Assembly: GCA_036244855.1 (NCBI GenBank)
Contig: BQKZ01000013.1
Coordinates: 96,909 to 160,908 of the forward strand
Length of the DNA: 64,000 nucleotides
Direction of reading: 5' to 3'
Source: Temnopleurus reevesii
Taxonomy: Eukaryota; Echinodermata; Echinoidea; Temnopleuroida; Temnopleuridae
In this document: positions 24,801-37,460 of the stretch, piece after piece
Layout of the letters: each line of letters starts with the position of its first letter
Numbering within the stretch: position 1 is the first letter of the stretch
The notes under the pieces: generated by a model
What the model saw: the letters and a program-made list of their open reading frames with translations, nothing else
What the model was told of the DNA's origin: nothing
Database searches by the model: none
Program-made: the position numbers and the translations under genes

Positions 24801-27800
24801 TAATTAATTGACTACGTGCAGTCTGAATCCATTGCTTGTAGGTAAATAGAACATGTTGGCAATCGTAAAATATCAAATTTGAAGTAATTAGACATAAAAC
24901 TCAATGTTGGGTGCAGAGAGGAAATTTGGGTAAGTAATACGTCATGTCATTTGAAGCCGATAAATTATTAAAGTGATAAGAGCGAAAACACTATTTTGCT
25001 TGTTTATCGAAACAAAAATGATATTTTAAAGAGATGTGAATAAAATTGAATTGAATTGAATTGAACGTTCATTTTCCACATTCTTGGTCTTCTAGCGGCA
25101 GTGCTAAAGAATTTATCTAAGGGTTGCATTCTTCTCAAATCAATATATTTTGCAGTGACGTATCCTTATTTGACGAAGTTGAATCGTGATGGACATTTTA
25201 GGTGCTTGAATTACCCAAGAGGTTTACGAAATGAATCGAGGAATATTACTTTTTGTCACTTACACGACCGTGAACAATAATTACAATAGCAGTTAGGCTA
25301 TCCGTCGTGTCGAGTAAATAAATTAGTTGTCTAAATAGACTTGCATCTTTACCCTTGTGAATCAGGTATGATTTTAAATCTATGAATGTTTAATAGTCAG
25401 AAAATATCAGAAATACGTAGATTCCCGTCGAGATATGAATAGGGTTGTTTTTTTTTAAGTAGATTGGTCAACTGTAACGCGGCCTCCAAGAAACTGATTA
25501 TGTGCCATTTTGAAACATTTGTAGACAGTAAAAGCAGCAAAAACAGTACCCTGTTAAATCGATCTGGTAGTTTAATCAATATGGAAATTAACAACCACAG
25601 TACCTTCTTGATATTAATTTTTATATTTTAGAAAAAATGATGTACATACTTATGTACATCACATTTAGTAAAGTATTTCATTTATCTGGCGCAAATTTTA
25701 AGACAGATTGTAAACATGATTTGCTGATCGCATGATGATATCATGTTTTGCTTCTTGATCACTAGTACTCCAATGATAATTTGTGCACACTTAAGAAAAA
25801 ATGTGACAATGGGAGCACTTTTTTAAATTATGATTTATATCATATCATGAGATAAAATAATTTTGAGTTACTTTTATGCACCTTTGCAATACACACACTA
25901 CACATTTTTTTAAACTCGCAAACCCTTTAACCGTCGTAGAAGCCACAACGTGCAGTGTTTCCTGCCTATTCTTTTGCACAGAGAGCGCACTTTGAATTTG
26001 ATATCATTTTTATTTCAAAAATTGATATGACGCCTGGCGGAAAGACGAATTTGAGACTATCAATCTTCTATTTCTGGTTCATTTTCTTTCATGTTATAAC
26101 AAACAACAAATATAGACATTTCATTGAGACGAAACACTTGCATTGATTTATTTCTGTTCAATTCTTTCTTCAAGAACAGAACTTACTCTATTATTTGAAC
26201 GGAATCAAAGGAATTGAAAATAAAATAAATGATTTGAATTGAATTTGAATAATTCAGATATATCAACTCAGATTCGAACACCAACAACAAATAAATTAAT
26301 GTACTCCGTGTGGTTTCTTTCAAATATATATAAAGGCAATACACTATTTGATATTGATGAATATGTTGCTAACATCTATGAAGCTTCAAATGAATACTCT
26401 TCCCTGCCCCTGTATGAAGAAAATGAAATTTACATTAAGGCATGAGAAAATTGGATGGAAGGGCTTTCCTAATTTTCACATTAAACCTCCGATTTTGAGC
26501 TTGTAAAATGAGTTGTTGGATTAATATGGAAATAAGCCAATAGAAACTCTATCTGCCAAATCTGAATGTCCTTGAAACATGGCATGATGATTATTACGAT
26601 TGAAAGTTGCGATTAAATTGAAAAGAAAGTATTTATAAACTGGGAAAGGGCATCAACAAATCAAATTAACCTGATTGGTCAATTGGGTCGAAATATAAGT
26701 GTGAAAGGAGATAATTTATTGTTCCAATTGAAACAAAAGACAATAGTCGTCCCCAGGAATCGATCTTAGGCTGACCTTTCATTTATTGACCCTTCCTCAA
26801 TTCTCATGATTCTATCACTCAATGAGTAGTTTAAACGTTCCATGGGTTCATTGTCTCTATATTTTGGCATTTAATGACGCATTAGCTGTACTACAGTACA
26901 CTCTATTTGAGAAAAAAAGGCAATTACACCAATATCAATAACCAGCAAATTAATAATTTAATGGATTTTGATCTAATCAACTAAAATAGAATAACGTGAA
27001 GAAGAAAATAACTATAGCAAATGTACCCAATCAAAAAGAAAATAAATGGCTGCCTCACGAGAGACCTCGACAAGAGCAGCTGAAAATCACAAATCATTTA
27101 TCACATACAATCAAAATGATTACAATAGAATTAAAGCACATCGTCTGGCTTCTTCGTCTTAAAAGCTTTGTACAAGATTTACATCAAATTGTTTCAATTT
27201 CAACATGATCAATACTTACGTGAGCAAAAATAAGAAATAGATACATTTCCTTTATTTACACTAAACATACCTTTCAATCGTTCCTGTTTGAAGGTAGCTC
27301 AAATGCCATTGGACAGTTAAAAGCTTGCATAATATATCAAGTTTTATGTATACATAACCTTTAAATAGGAAGATTCTCTAAACTGCTAAAGGTGTCTAAA
27401 GTATTATATTTGTTTGTGTAGCTTACTTTTTATTATTGTCCCTATAGATCAGTTTCACCACGCTCGATTTTATGTTTGGCCATAAAATGCATTTTACCCA
27501 GGTCATAAACAATGCTAGGCCATATAGCATGATTCTAAAAATGAAACATGTTTTGGTCATGTGTGCAACCACTCTATACGTAAATGAGTAAATGTGATCG
27601 ATTCTGACCTGGTGATTTTTTTACATAATAACATACAGGTATATCGGTTGTGAAAAAGACATACATATATAATGTTACCGAGCTTGATTAAAATTCTTTC
27701 AAGGCAAGTGAATAAGACTTGGACTCTCACCATCAATTTTGGAAATTGTTATATTATTAAAGCTTTCATCTGTCAAATTTATTAGCTAAAATGTGTTTTA

Positions 27801-28250
27801 GTTTTCAGTTATAGCACATCCAAGTATAAAGTGGTTGGTTCTTGGACGGAATTTGTACAATTTCACCCAAACTGAGTTTTACCCGCTGGCTTGGAAACAA
27901 ACATCAAAGTGTGAATTGCTATCAAAACAATTTTGCGATAGATGGCAATACAATTAAATAATTGATTATTAACTAACAACCAACTAATTGAGAACGTTTT
28001 GATTACGAATTTGTATATTTTGCAGTAACGATTTGATCAGTATTTATGCATATCATTATTAATTAACTGGTATTGATTCTTTCCTTTGCGATAATCATGA
28101 TACAAAATGTATTTGAATTCCAATATAGAGGGACAAGTATATTTTCCTCGATAAAAATGCATCCTCGAAAAAGAATATGAAATCTTACATTCAACCTAAG
28201 AGGATTCAATATTTGTATAATATTACACGTCTGTGAATGTAGTTTCATAT
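21900..28250. other. Long featureless intergenic tract
   Basis: No gene or named repeat is recognised across about 6 kb, apart from the possible exon listed separately. A local GC-rich patch lies at about 22750-22810. An (AATTG)n tail directly after AATAAA lies at 25038-25066, and AAATAAAATAAATG with GAATTGAATTTGAAT at about 26217-26250; both look like retroposon 3' tails without recognisable bodies. Confidence 0.5.
24479..24630 (+). other. Possible isolated exon (weak)
   Basis: A long pyrimidine tract (from about 24425) ends in TTTTTTTAG at 24477-24478, a good splice-acceptor shape. The following 152 bases are open in one frame (peptide includes RQKSTFKRRESSIDRDK) and less AT-rich than the surroundings. 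They end at a possible but weak donor, ACA|GTAATA. No homologue is recognised and no partner exon is seen within reach, so a chance acceptor-like tract is the stronger alternative. Confidence 0.15.
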
Positions 28251-28251
28251 A

Positions 28252-29640
28252 GGATTTTCCGGCCAAATTAACGCAATTTTCATTCGAATTAATACTTATG
28301 CCGTTTGAATTAGGGTAGATCGGTTCTGCCGTTTAAAATGTGATTCAATTTGTATATTTTTTCATTCGATTAAATCTGTTTGTCACATGTTTGTGAGTTC
28401 TTTTCATTCTATTTAATAACGAGCCAGTTAGCATTTCAAAATTGCCATTATTGAAGCGTCATTTCTAGCTTTTGGAATTAGCGATTAGCATTCTTTTTCT
28501 GAAAGGTGTCATTCAATTTAAGAGAGCAGGTTGATAATGCAAGGAAATGCAGGAGAAGTGATCAATATGGGCATATTATGAATAGATAGAGGAGTAATAA
28601 GTGTACATTCTGTACAGCTTAGCATACTGAAAGATTAAACTTACAAAAATGTTCACAATAGAATTACCGTTCACTATTCGTTACACAGTCGCATTATGTA
28701 TTCCTTTCATTCCCTGGTGATCTAAAATGGAATTGTGAGTAATGTAAGAAATTACATTTGACAGATCATTGTTTCAGTTTATATGGTGGTTGATTAAATT
28801 CGATAAGATGTTTCACGTTGATCATTAAAATTGAGGAAAAAAAACATTTATCACCTTTTATTGGCTAAATATGACAAGAAGTCATAAGAAAAACCAAAAC
28901 AAACAGAAGTTAAACAAATCTGAAACAAAAGAAACAAACGAAAGAAACAATTATATATCAATCTTTAACAAATTTTAAAAAAATTTTAAAAAGGAGAAAA
29001 CCCCAAATTAACACTGCAAATATACCTAAAATCAATTAATAATGAAAATTGTGTTAATCTGATTGCTATAAATGAAACTGAATGATAAAATCACGCCGTG
29101 GCGACAAACGAATACCGATTTGTGCTAAATCGAATGACAGCTTCTCAAAAAAGCAAGATTCGTATGAATTGAGAAGAAACTATCACTCAATCGAATGAAA
29201 ACTCTATAGAAAAACCAAAACAAACAAAAGTAAAACAAATCTGAAAAAGGAAACAAACGAAAGAAACAAGTAGATATAAATCTTTGACAAATTTAAAAAA
29301 AAAATTAAAAAGGAGAAAACCCCAAATGAACACTGCAAATATACCTAAAATCAATTAATAATGCAAATTGTGTTAATCTGATTGCTATAAATGAAACTGA
29401 ATGATAAGATCACGCCGTGGCGACAACCGAAACCCGATTTGTGCTAAATCGAATGACAGCTTCTCAAAATAGCACAATTCCTATGAATTGAAAAGAAACT
29501 ATCACTCAATCGAATGCAAACTCTGTATATTTGTAAGCAAGTAGAAAAACGGTGATATCCCCGGGTTGACGGATTCTCTCGAATTTGAATGAAAAAAAGT
29601 TAAAATTCATGCTATACTCGCGAATTTGGCCGCAAAATCC
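28252..29640. mobile_element. Non-autonomous TIR DNA transposon, copy A (1389 bp)
   Basis: The left terminus is GGATTTTCCGGCCAAATT and the right terminus, reverse-complemented, is GGATTTTGCGGCCAAATT. Both ends are flanked by TA (28250-28251 and 29641-29642), the target-site pattern of Tc1/mariner-like elements. The interior has no transposase frame and is AT-rich, with ordered blocks shared with 55713-56762, such as ACGAGCCAGTTAGCATT, AAGCGTCATTTCTAGCTTTT and ACTATCACT-A-TCGAATG. It contains an internal 321-bp direct duplication that the other copy lacks. The superfamily is inferred only from the termini and the TA. Confidence 0.75.
28889..29527. repeat. Internal 321-bp tandem duplication in copy A
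   Basis: Unit 1 begins AAAAACCAAAACAAACAGAA at 28889 and unit 2 begins AAAAACCAAAACAAACAAAA at 29210. Both proceed through AAGGAGAAAACCCCAAAT, CACGCCGTGGCGACAA and AAATCGAATGACAGCTTCTC. A handful of substitutions and indels separate them, so the duplication is not recent or not an assembly copy. Removing one unit gives about 1070 bp, the size of copy B. Confidence 0.85.
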
Positions 29641-29644
29641 TAAC

Positions 29645-31765
29645 CTTATATAAAAAGTTCGTTGACCTCCTGATAATTTCTTTTCCTCTTTTGATATATT
29701 GGAAATACATCTGAACATTTGTTTGATGTATAAGAAAGACTGAAATAATTAAATTTGATTTCAACATTCTCTGGTTTTGTTACATGTTTTGCTTTCGCAT
29801 TATACACAAGTATTTGACATACAAAGAGTACAAATGACATTTGCCTTGTAATTTGATTGATTAATTATTAAGTGTTCAACATGGATTATATTCCTCTGCA
29901 TGATAAGTGTTAAATCTTATCAATTCATGGCGACTTACTAAATTAGATCGTTAACTACACATTTCATTTGGACACATCTTTCAGGTTTAATTTCTACAGA
30001 AATTCTTGTTTAAAGTTTCACAAACTGGGATGCAAGTAGGATTTTATAAGATAGTGACTGGCCAAAAGGCATAAAGAAGAATATTGGCCCACACTTTTGT
30101 TTGTCACCATCGTCTCGTAGAAGCCAGATTGTCAATATCGCTGTGTAACAGACAGGTATATCAGTGATAGCTATCTCACATCTTCATGTAACACGACTCG
30201 TTCTCTCTAGCTTAGTTTACCATCCTCCCTTGGAACGGGAAATATGAAGAACTTGGTCGAATCGATCAAGAGAAAATGTCGTCGACAGCAAATGTCTTGG
30301 TGTACAGGTCATATTTATACGGAGCAAACGCGACACTGTCGTTTAGAGAAGTTATTATCAATCGTTATTTGATGATTAGAAGTTCCAAATAGTTGAGGGG
30401 TTAAGGGCGAATCGTAGACTGTGTTTCGCGATTTAACGGTTGGTTGAGAAAGTAGCAGAAACCGCGCCGTTTCTTCTCGCTCATGTGAGGCTCAGGATGT
30501 TGTGTCTTGTTTAGACGGCATGGATGGGGCAGGATGGGTAGGGGTTGGGGTTCTGAGAGTTGATTTGCGGTGGTCTATAAACTTAAAGTCCTCGGGATAA
30601 AGATGGCCCTGCAGATTTGGATGACAAAAAGATACAAAAGAAGGAACGTTATAATTCAGTCACTTTTATCATGTCTATAATTTTTGTTTCATCAAGAAGA
30701 TACATAGAAACCATAGAGGTATATATACCTCTATGATAGATAATTAAACACGACACAATTTGGCACACGCAATATAAGAACACATACACACAGACCCATA
30801 CACACGCACACACACATCTGATGCACACTCATGCAAATTAATATCTCTCTCGCTCTCTTTATATCTGACCTTAATCGATCTGAACTATTGCATCTAATAT
30901 TTCGTCGGTTTTCTAAGAAACATTTCTTAGATAGACTTCATGAACTGAAGACTACATGCGAACACAACCCCAGATTTATTGTCTCTTCAGTGTACCAGAA
31001 TTTTCAAATGATTAAAAATCTTTCTTTTCAACGCTTATATTTAAATTTATTTCATATCAAAATTTAGCTTGGAATTTGAACCTTGCCAAAAATCGAATAC
31101 CTTTAGTTTCATTATTATTTCTTATCCTTTCCATTATCACCGATAAATATACACACAAATATCTATTTAAGCCTATGCTATGAAATTAATTGTTTATTGA
31201 GATGGCGCTATTGAATGTGAATTCTAATTTTCCAACTATAGATTAGTGTAATTAGCTACAGACATTTGAATATTAATTGCTCAATATTTAGCCAAATACT
31301 TCAAAAAATTATGAGTGATTTCATTGTGAACTTGGTTCACATCTTCCTCTTATAGCAGAGTCTGAATGTGAGAGAAAGGAGAAGCCTACATCCTGAGGTC
31401 TTGGGTTGATACATTACACTCAAGCGGTGTCAATACAACATCGATATGCATGACGGGAAAGAGAAGAGACGTGGAGTGCTTCCTTATCAAAATATTGCAC
31501 ACTCGTGAGGTGTCATCCGCCTACTCCTTGCATTTTGATACACTCTTTAGAGTTGTCTCAGAATAGGAGGAAAATGATGACAAGTTAATCGAACGTTTAT
31601 ATTGGGGAGCAGCATGGCATGTTCGGTAAGAAAACAAATTATTGAGTGTTTAACTGGCAAGATGTGCAGATAATAATTATGATACCTTTGTTTATCAATC
31701 GCTTTAAGTTTGGTGGGCATCAAATTTGGCCAAGATTTCAGACAGGTCAAACAACCTTTTCATGT
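29645..31765. other. Intergenic DNA with a CpG-richer patch
   Basis: No gene is recognised. A patch with several CpGs (GTTTCGCGATTTAACGG, AACCGCGCCGTTTC) lies at about 30420-30475, followed by a G-rich stretch to 30550. A perfect 24-bp palindrome lies at 30712-30735, and a (CA)n-rich run at 30781-30816. Confidence 0.5.
30712..30735. repeat. Perfect 24-bp palindrome
   Basis: The sequence from CATAGAGGTATA to TATACCTCTATG is its own reverse complement over all 24 bases, with no spacer. Confidence 0.9.
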
Positions 31766-31767
31766 TT

Positions 31768-32015
31768 TATAATGATACTAGCGCTTAATATGAAGTGTTT
31801 GAAAGCACTCTGTGCATTATAGCATGGTTACCATTCGGTGCTAACTACATTCAAGGAATTTTTCTTGTCGGTAATAAGTCACCTCACCTGGGTTGAGTGC
31901 GGCACAATGTGAACAAATTTCTTGCTGAAGGAAAGTTAACGGCATTAATGGAATTTGAACCTTTGACCCTCGGATTGAAGGGCGAGAGTCAGAACCACTT
32001 CACGACGACACCTGC
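31768..32015 (-). mobile_element. Reverse-oriented tRNA-derived SINE
   Basis: Read on the minus strand it has a head CGTCGTGAAGTGGTTCTGAC and a decayed B-box region (GGTCAAAGGTTCAAATTCC), then TTCAGCAAGAAATTTGTTCAC and GCACTCAACCCAGGTGAGG. The end is AAGCGCTAGTATCATTAT, matching the 3' end of 20039-20340 but without a long (ATT)n tail. The middle (GGCTGCCGGGCTAAAGCC region) is strongly diverged. Confidence 0.8.
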
Positions 32016-32019
32016 ACTT

Positions 32020-34864
32020 ATACTCTACTTATTATGAAACAACAAACTGATGAATAAGGAATACCTTTATTTGTGTCTTCTTTGATATCATTGTATTCTT
32101 CGAAGATTTAATTTTACCTACAGTTAAACATTGTAATAAAAGATCTTGACGGACTGAGTCTTCCATAGCTTATTAATTTTAAATTCGAACTTACATATTG
32201 ATTAAGGTGAATTTATTCCAAAATTACGAATGTGGATCGTTATATACCTTCTTATGATAGACCTAATCATGAATAAGCCTGCAAATGAGTTAAATACTCT
32301 TGGGAGGAAATTACAGCTCCAATTTGGTCAATTTTGGTTAAACTGAGCTCTATTATAACATTTTCTTTTTCTTTAATTTTCTTACTCAATAACTATCTAA
32401 TCCACATTTTGAAGATTGTAGAAGGAATTAATCTACTAGAGCATGTTTGATAAGAAGCGACCCCGTCTCCTTTATCATTAATGCGACACTACCATTTAGA
32501 TTGAAATTTCGCTACAATCTAGAAAAAAAAGAACATTTAAATAAATTAATGTTCAACGTCTCGTTATGTAATTAACAATATTATGTTCTTCACATCTACT
32601 TGATCCAAATTTGGTTATAGAAGTATTGTTTACACAACCTTTCGAGCAATCATTCCAGGATTTGTAAAAAAAAATAGTGTATATCTCCTGAGGCAGGCAA
32701 TCGTGAAAGTTGGTGTGATTGTGGAAAGTAACATCGATATGTCTTAACCAACACACACCCTCTCTGCTCTACAACACACCAAGATGGAATCACCTAGACA
32801 GAATGATGTGATCATGGCATTTCAGCGATACCATCATCACACCAGGAATCCGTAGAAATTAGACGTAATCGCACAACAATCGAACCCCCAAGGGGTATTG
32901 TTTGACAGATGCACTTTATTGGAGGTTTGATTCATAAGCGAATGAATTATTGTGTGACAAAGTGTTTTCTGAGTAATCGGAGGATCATAAATGGAGTGGA
33001 AGTTAAACTGCCATGTTATGAAATGATCCTTCTCTCCAATCACAGAAATCTATTTCCTTCAAATTTGTTTTATTTACTTCTAGGAACGTTATTAAGCAGG
33101 TATTACTTCAATCAAGGTGGCGCTTCGCAAAGGTTTTGAATTGTCTTGCTTATTTTCACATACTGGATCACCTATCATTTTGTTCGCAATGTACAGTGGT
33201 TAAAACTTGATTTGAAATAAAGTGAATTTGAAGTGTTTGGGAGTCGGATCTACGTGACGTCTTTGACGCGATTGTTTTACAGCGAAACTGCCAATAAAGT
33301 ACTCTCACATTTTGTGTATCGCTATTTTCACAAATTGAATATATGTATCTATGTCTCATTTTCAGTAAATGCTCCAGGAATTCTGATATTATATCGTCAC
33401 TTTGAATTCTAATAACAAATACGATTTTTCGATGTCGATATTTCAAAAAAGTACAGCAAGGTTGGCCTAAATATAGCGAACCAGAATGATATCCATGCCC
33501 CAATTTAAGGTCAGGTTTAGGAGGCAATATTTCAACCAAAATGCATAGATGCAATATTCAAGTTACATTTCCAATGTTCTTTCAACACATCCTCCCGCCG
33601 AATTCATTAATGTTAAATTGTTGAACCATATCTATTATGACTATTTGTTTCCGATAATAACTTCATATCGAGAAAGAAAATATGCCAACGGTGACGTGTA
33701 CTAGAAAAATGTTGTAATCTGATTTGTGCAGCAATACTTTCTTATTTGAATTCCCTCATGAAGTATTTATTTTGATAAGCTGATGGCGAACAAATCGCAT
33801 CGATCGGGAAAATGCTGAAAATGCCCAAAGGATTAGAGACTTTGGGCTAAATTAGCAAATAGATCGCGTCGATGTTGGAGACCGTGTTGGATTGAAAGAC
33901 GAACTAATCGTTCTAGAAATTGAGAAATCCCCCAAGGTGTCGCAAGCATGATTAGTTATGAATATGATGTCCTTTCAACGTTCAAACCCCAGTCACATCG
34001 GGGGGATGACGTCATATTGAAAGCTGCTGATTGACACTGAAAGGCATAGTAGAGTTTGTTGTCTGTTTGTGCAATGTGACTGATGCATCTCCATAGAGCT
34101 CTGGTGGAATTCAAAACACGTGTTTCCTGATCATTGATGAAGTAGATTAGATGGGATAAGCAAATATTAACAACATGCTATAGAATTAAAACACCGTTTA
34201 TGATTTACAGCAAGCAACATATTTCACGAAGAAAGGCTTTGAAGATAAACAATAAAAGCTGACGTGGAAAATTTTAAATCGCTCATTTTATCAAATGTAT
34301 ATACCATCGACATTCCGTTAGGGTATATTAAGAAATAAGCGATGAATAATTCGAGTACAACAGATTGGAAATATTTTATCCTGTTAAAGACTTGGTCTGC
34401 CCCAGAAAACTATTTCACTGATTAAAAGCAGAAAATCAGACGACCAGATCAAAATAGAATTTGAAGTAAATTGGTCAGTAAATCAAAAGGTTATGAATAT
34501 TTAAATGATATAACTGAACAGTGATTCTTCATCTAACCGGCAATTTGGGTCACATGTTATTCTAGTGAAACTACAATTCCTTCATACTACAACTTTTCAT
34601 TTCCAAAAGGTTAGTATATGAATGCATGGATTAAGTGCTCTGAGAATGGTGTAAGCTTGCCTTTATCATGTTTCGGCATTATCATGTTTATTTATAAAAT
34701 ACTATTAAATGTAATGAAAAAATGAAGGTTGATAAATTAATTTAGGTTAGAGAACATTAGAAATACACAAACACGCACTAAGACATGTAGGTATCTTATG
34801 TCATTATGATTTTGAATATCTTTCTGTGCTCAGGAGGGATGACCTGCAGTATTTTGATAATCAG
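32020..34864. other. Gene-free intergenic DNA
   Basis: No gene is recognised. A 128-codon minus frame (33168-33554) has no family signature. A CRE palindrome ATGACGTCAT lies at 34006-34015 beside CGGGGGGATG, without other promoter features. Confidence 0.55.
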
Positions 34865-35110
34865 ATTGGGAGACTTCAAGTATGGTTTTGAACGCTGGTG
34901 TTGGTGTTGCAGCAAAACCAACACCAGCCTCAACACCAAACTTGAAATCTGTCGGTGTTTGGGGCAGACCTCGCAAGATTCTGACGTATTTCCGGTCGTT
35001 TCTGTATCACTTCTGTAAACTGACCATCAGTGTTGGAGCTCGGTTTACGGACCGTTTTGTTCTCTCAACACCAACACCAACACCGAACACCATACTTGAA
35101 GTCACCCAAT
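34865..35110. mobile_element. MITE with GGTGTT-rich inverted arms, 246 bp
   Basis: Termini are ATTGGGAGACTTCAAGTATG on the left and, reverse-complemented, ATTGGGTGACTTCAAGTATG on the right. Each is followed inward by GGTGTTGGTGTTG-type tandem triplets on one strand, and the opposite (AACACC)n triplets occur just inside. The arms are about 40 bp or longer. The centre contains GTCGGTGTTTGGGGCAG and has no useful open frame. Target-site duplication is not evident, so the superfamily is open. Confidence 0.75.
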
Positions 35111-35114
35111 GTGT

Positions 35115-36180
35115 TGTTTATTCATCTCTATACTACCTGATATAGATTGATTGCAATTTTACTGCTTTTGCTTATCAGTATTTAATGAAAGGCACGTTTT
35201 GATAAAAAAAAAATTAAGTATATAAATTCATAGAATTTCATTTTCATTACACCATTCATACCTCGTCCGTTTAAAGATTTATTACAATGCCAACAGTATC
35301 GTTTCAAACGAAACAACTATTACTTCTTTTCTAAAAAAAAAGAAATTTAATAATAATACAAAAATAAATTAGAAAAAACACCATCATCGATTTATTTCAC
35401 TTTACAGCAAATTGATTGCATAGAGGTTACAAATCATCACATCTAACTGATTTGTACTATACTTTGAATAGTGTTGGGGACACTGACGATGACTGCCCAT
35501 TTACCATCGATATACCACACTTGTTTTAATAGAATACTTAAAATGCTGCACTATTCATTATGCCATGGGGTTAAATATTTTAGCTGGCAATAGATATGTA
35601 TCAGTTAAACAGCCAATGAAATACACTAGGCCGACTTAAGACGTGTAGAGGAAGGCTAAGATTGAAAGATGATGATAAATGTTTTCTCATCAGGGATTGC
35701 ATAAAAACGAGTAAATAGGTCTGATAAAAATTGATTTATATTTTTACTCACGTGGACTGTAATGTGTATAATCTTTTCATGGTTATTGCATATGCCACAT
35801 GTACTGTATACAGGTATACAAATTCTGTAAGATTTCAAAATTCATTCAGAAAGCTGTAAGTAAGGAAAAGTTGAAGGAAAAATTTGAGACGTAAACTCGA
35901 ATTGAAAGTCACGTATATATTGCGATAACTATGATACTTCGCACACACTATTAGGTATTCACGATGACACCATTTTGACGCCAGCTTCATTTGATTCAAT
36001 TTGAAAGTTTGCGTATTGCATGTTTATTCTTCTATTCTCAATAATTGGGGCACATGATAATAATCTCGCCTCCTACATCAACCGTAAATGAAAGTAGTTC
36101 GGAAATCTTTATTTTGTATATCATGATTATATTATCGTAGTGCAGTGGGGACATTATGATGAACATTCCCACGAGCTCAC
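35115..36180. other. Gene-free intergenic DNA
   Basis: Nothing is recognised; there are A/T homopolymer runs around 35205-35370. Confidence 0.55.
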
Positions 36181-36214
36181 AGTTTAGTTTAGTTTAGTTT
36201 AGTTTAGTTTAGTT
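36181..36214. repeat. (AGTTT)n pentanucleotide repeat
   Basis: Nearly seven AGTTT units in perfect register. Read on the minus strand it is the AAACT tail of the adjoining LINE fragment. Confidence 0.95.
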
Positions 36215-36517
36215 CATTTTCTTCTGCATACAACATAATTTCGAAGTACAGTGAAAATAACATGATTCAAGAGTATCATTTTGACAAAAGGTCACAAAAA
36301 TGAACATTAATATAAAATAAAATACTTTAAACTGTGATGACAATTTGTCAACATACACTGTATAACATGTAAATCATAAAAGAAGGATTATTTTGTAAGC
36401 AAATTGCTTGAACAAATAAGACAACCCAGAGAAAAGCTAATATGATTGATCAGTATAATTTTTCGATGCGCAGAATTAATATCAGGATTTTTGCAAATCT
36501 TAAAGATATGGAGATGA

Positions 36518-37460
36518 GGATGATGGTGGGAGAGAAAAAGATGAGAGTGAAAATGAAAGTGGAGTTTGTACGAAATTAAATTAGGAGTGTAAAATTCGAC
36601 ATAGTTTACTGTGAGTATTCAGATAATATCATGGTTTTGACCTTGGATTTAAATTAACAAATTGAGAGAGCAGACTTACAATTTTCTGGTAATGGGTTTC
36701 AAAGATCCAGGCCATGATGTCGTATGGATTTTGGGCAATTAGCAGTTTTGGATTGACCAGATGAAAGTTTCGGGAATTTCTGGTAGGATACGAGTGAATA
36801 GAGAAATAAGATTTGCTGCAACTGCAATAAAGGGAGATCGACAGCTATGATAAAGTTTGTGGATTATCCAGAGGCCGCGGTAGCGCCAGAATTAGGGGGC
36901 TGCAACCGCGCCCCCACAACTGTTTTTTTTTNGGATGATGGTGGGAGAGAAAAAGATGAGAGTGAAAATGAAAGTGGAGTTTGTACGAAATTAAATTAGT
37001 AGTGTAAAATTCGACATAGTTTACTGTGAGTATTCAGATTATAGCATGGTTTTGACCTTGGATTTAAATGAACAAATTGAGAGAGAAGACTTACAATTTT
37101 CTGGTAATGGGTTCCAAAGATCCGGGCAATGATGTCGTATGGATTTTGGGGCAATTAGCAGTTTTGGATTGACCAAATGAAAGTTTCGGGAATTTCTGGT
37201 AGGATACGAGTGAATAGATGCGTTTATTTGGAAAAGGTTTGAAAATGAAGGGGGAAGCAAATTATTTGCAAATTTGAACATGAGAAGTAAACTTTGGAGT
37301 GTGTTAATATAAAAAACAGTTTATGTTTAAGGTAAAGTAGAGAAATAAGATTTGCTTCAAATGCAATAAAGGGAGACCGACAGCTATGATAAAGTTTGTG
37401 GATTATCCAGAGCGCCAGAATGAGGGGGCTGCAACCGCGCCCCCACGACTGTTTTTTTTT
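36518..37460. repeat. Direct duplication across a one-base gap
   Basis: 36518-36931 and 36933-37460 both begin GGATGATGGTGGGAGAGAAA and both end with GGGGGCTGCAACCGCG, CCCCCAC and a run of T. They differ by scattered substitutions, a one-base C/G indel that shifts the LINE frame, about 10 extra bases in the first copy (GCCGCGGTAG region), and about 120 bp (37219-37338) present only in the second. The N at 36932 is exactly at the junction. Confidence 0.9.

Noticed and set aside
28889..29527. CRISPR array
   Set aside because: There are only two long units and no spacer structure, in an animal genome; it is a tandem duplication within a transposon.
28252..29640. LTR retrotransposon
   Set aside because: The terminal repeats are inverted, not direct, and no polymerase or integrase frame exists.
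33168..33554. 128-codon minus-strand frame
   Set aside because: No recognised family, no splice context and no compositional change at its edges.
34006..34015. CRE palindrome as a promoter
   Set aside because: Isolated TGACGTCA sites also occur near 1175, 8537 and 58017 without other promoter features; an 8-bp site alone is weak evidence.
36181..36214. Telomere-like or satellite array
   Set aside because: The AGTTT unit is not a telomere repeat, is under seven units long and fits a LINE tail.
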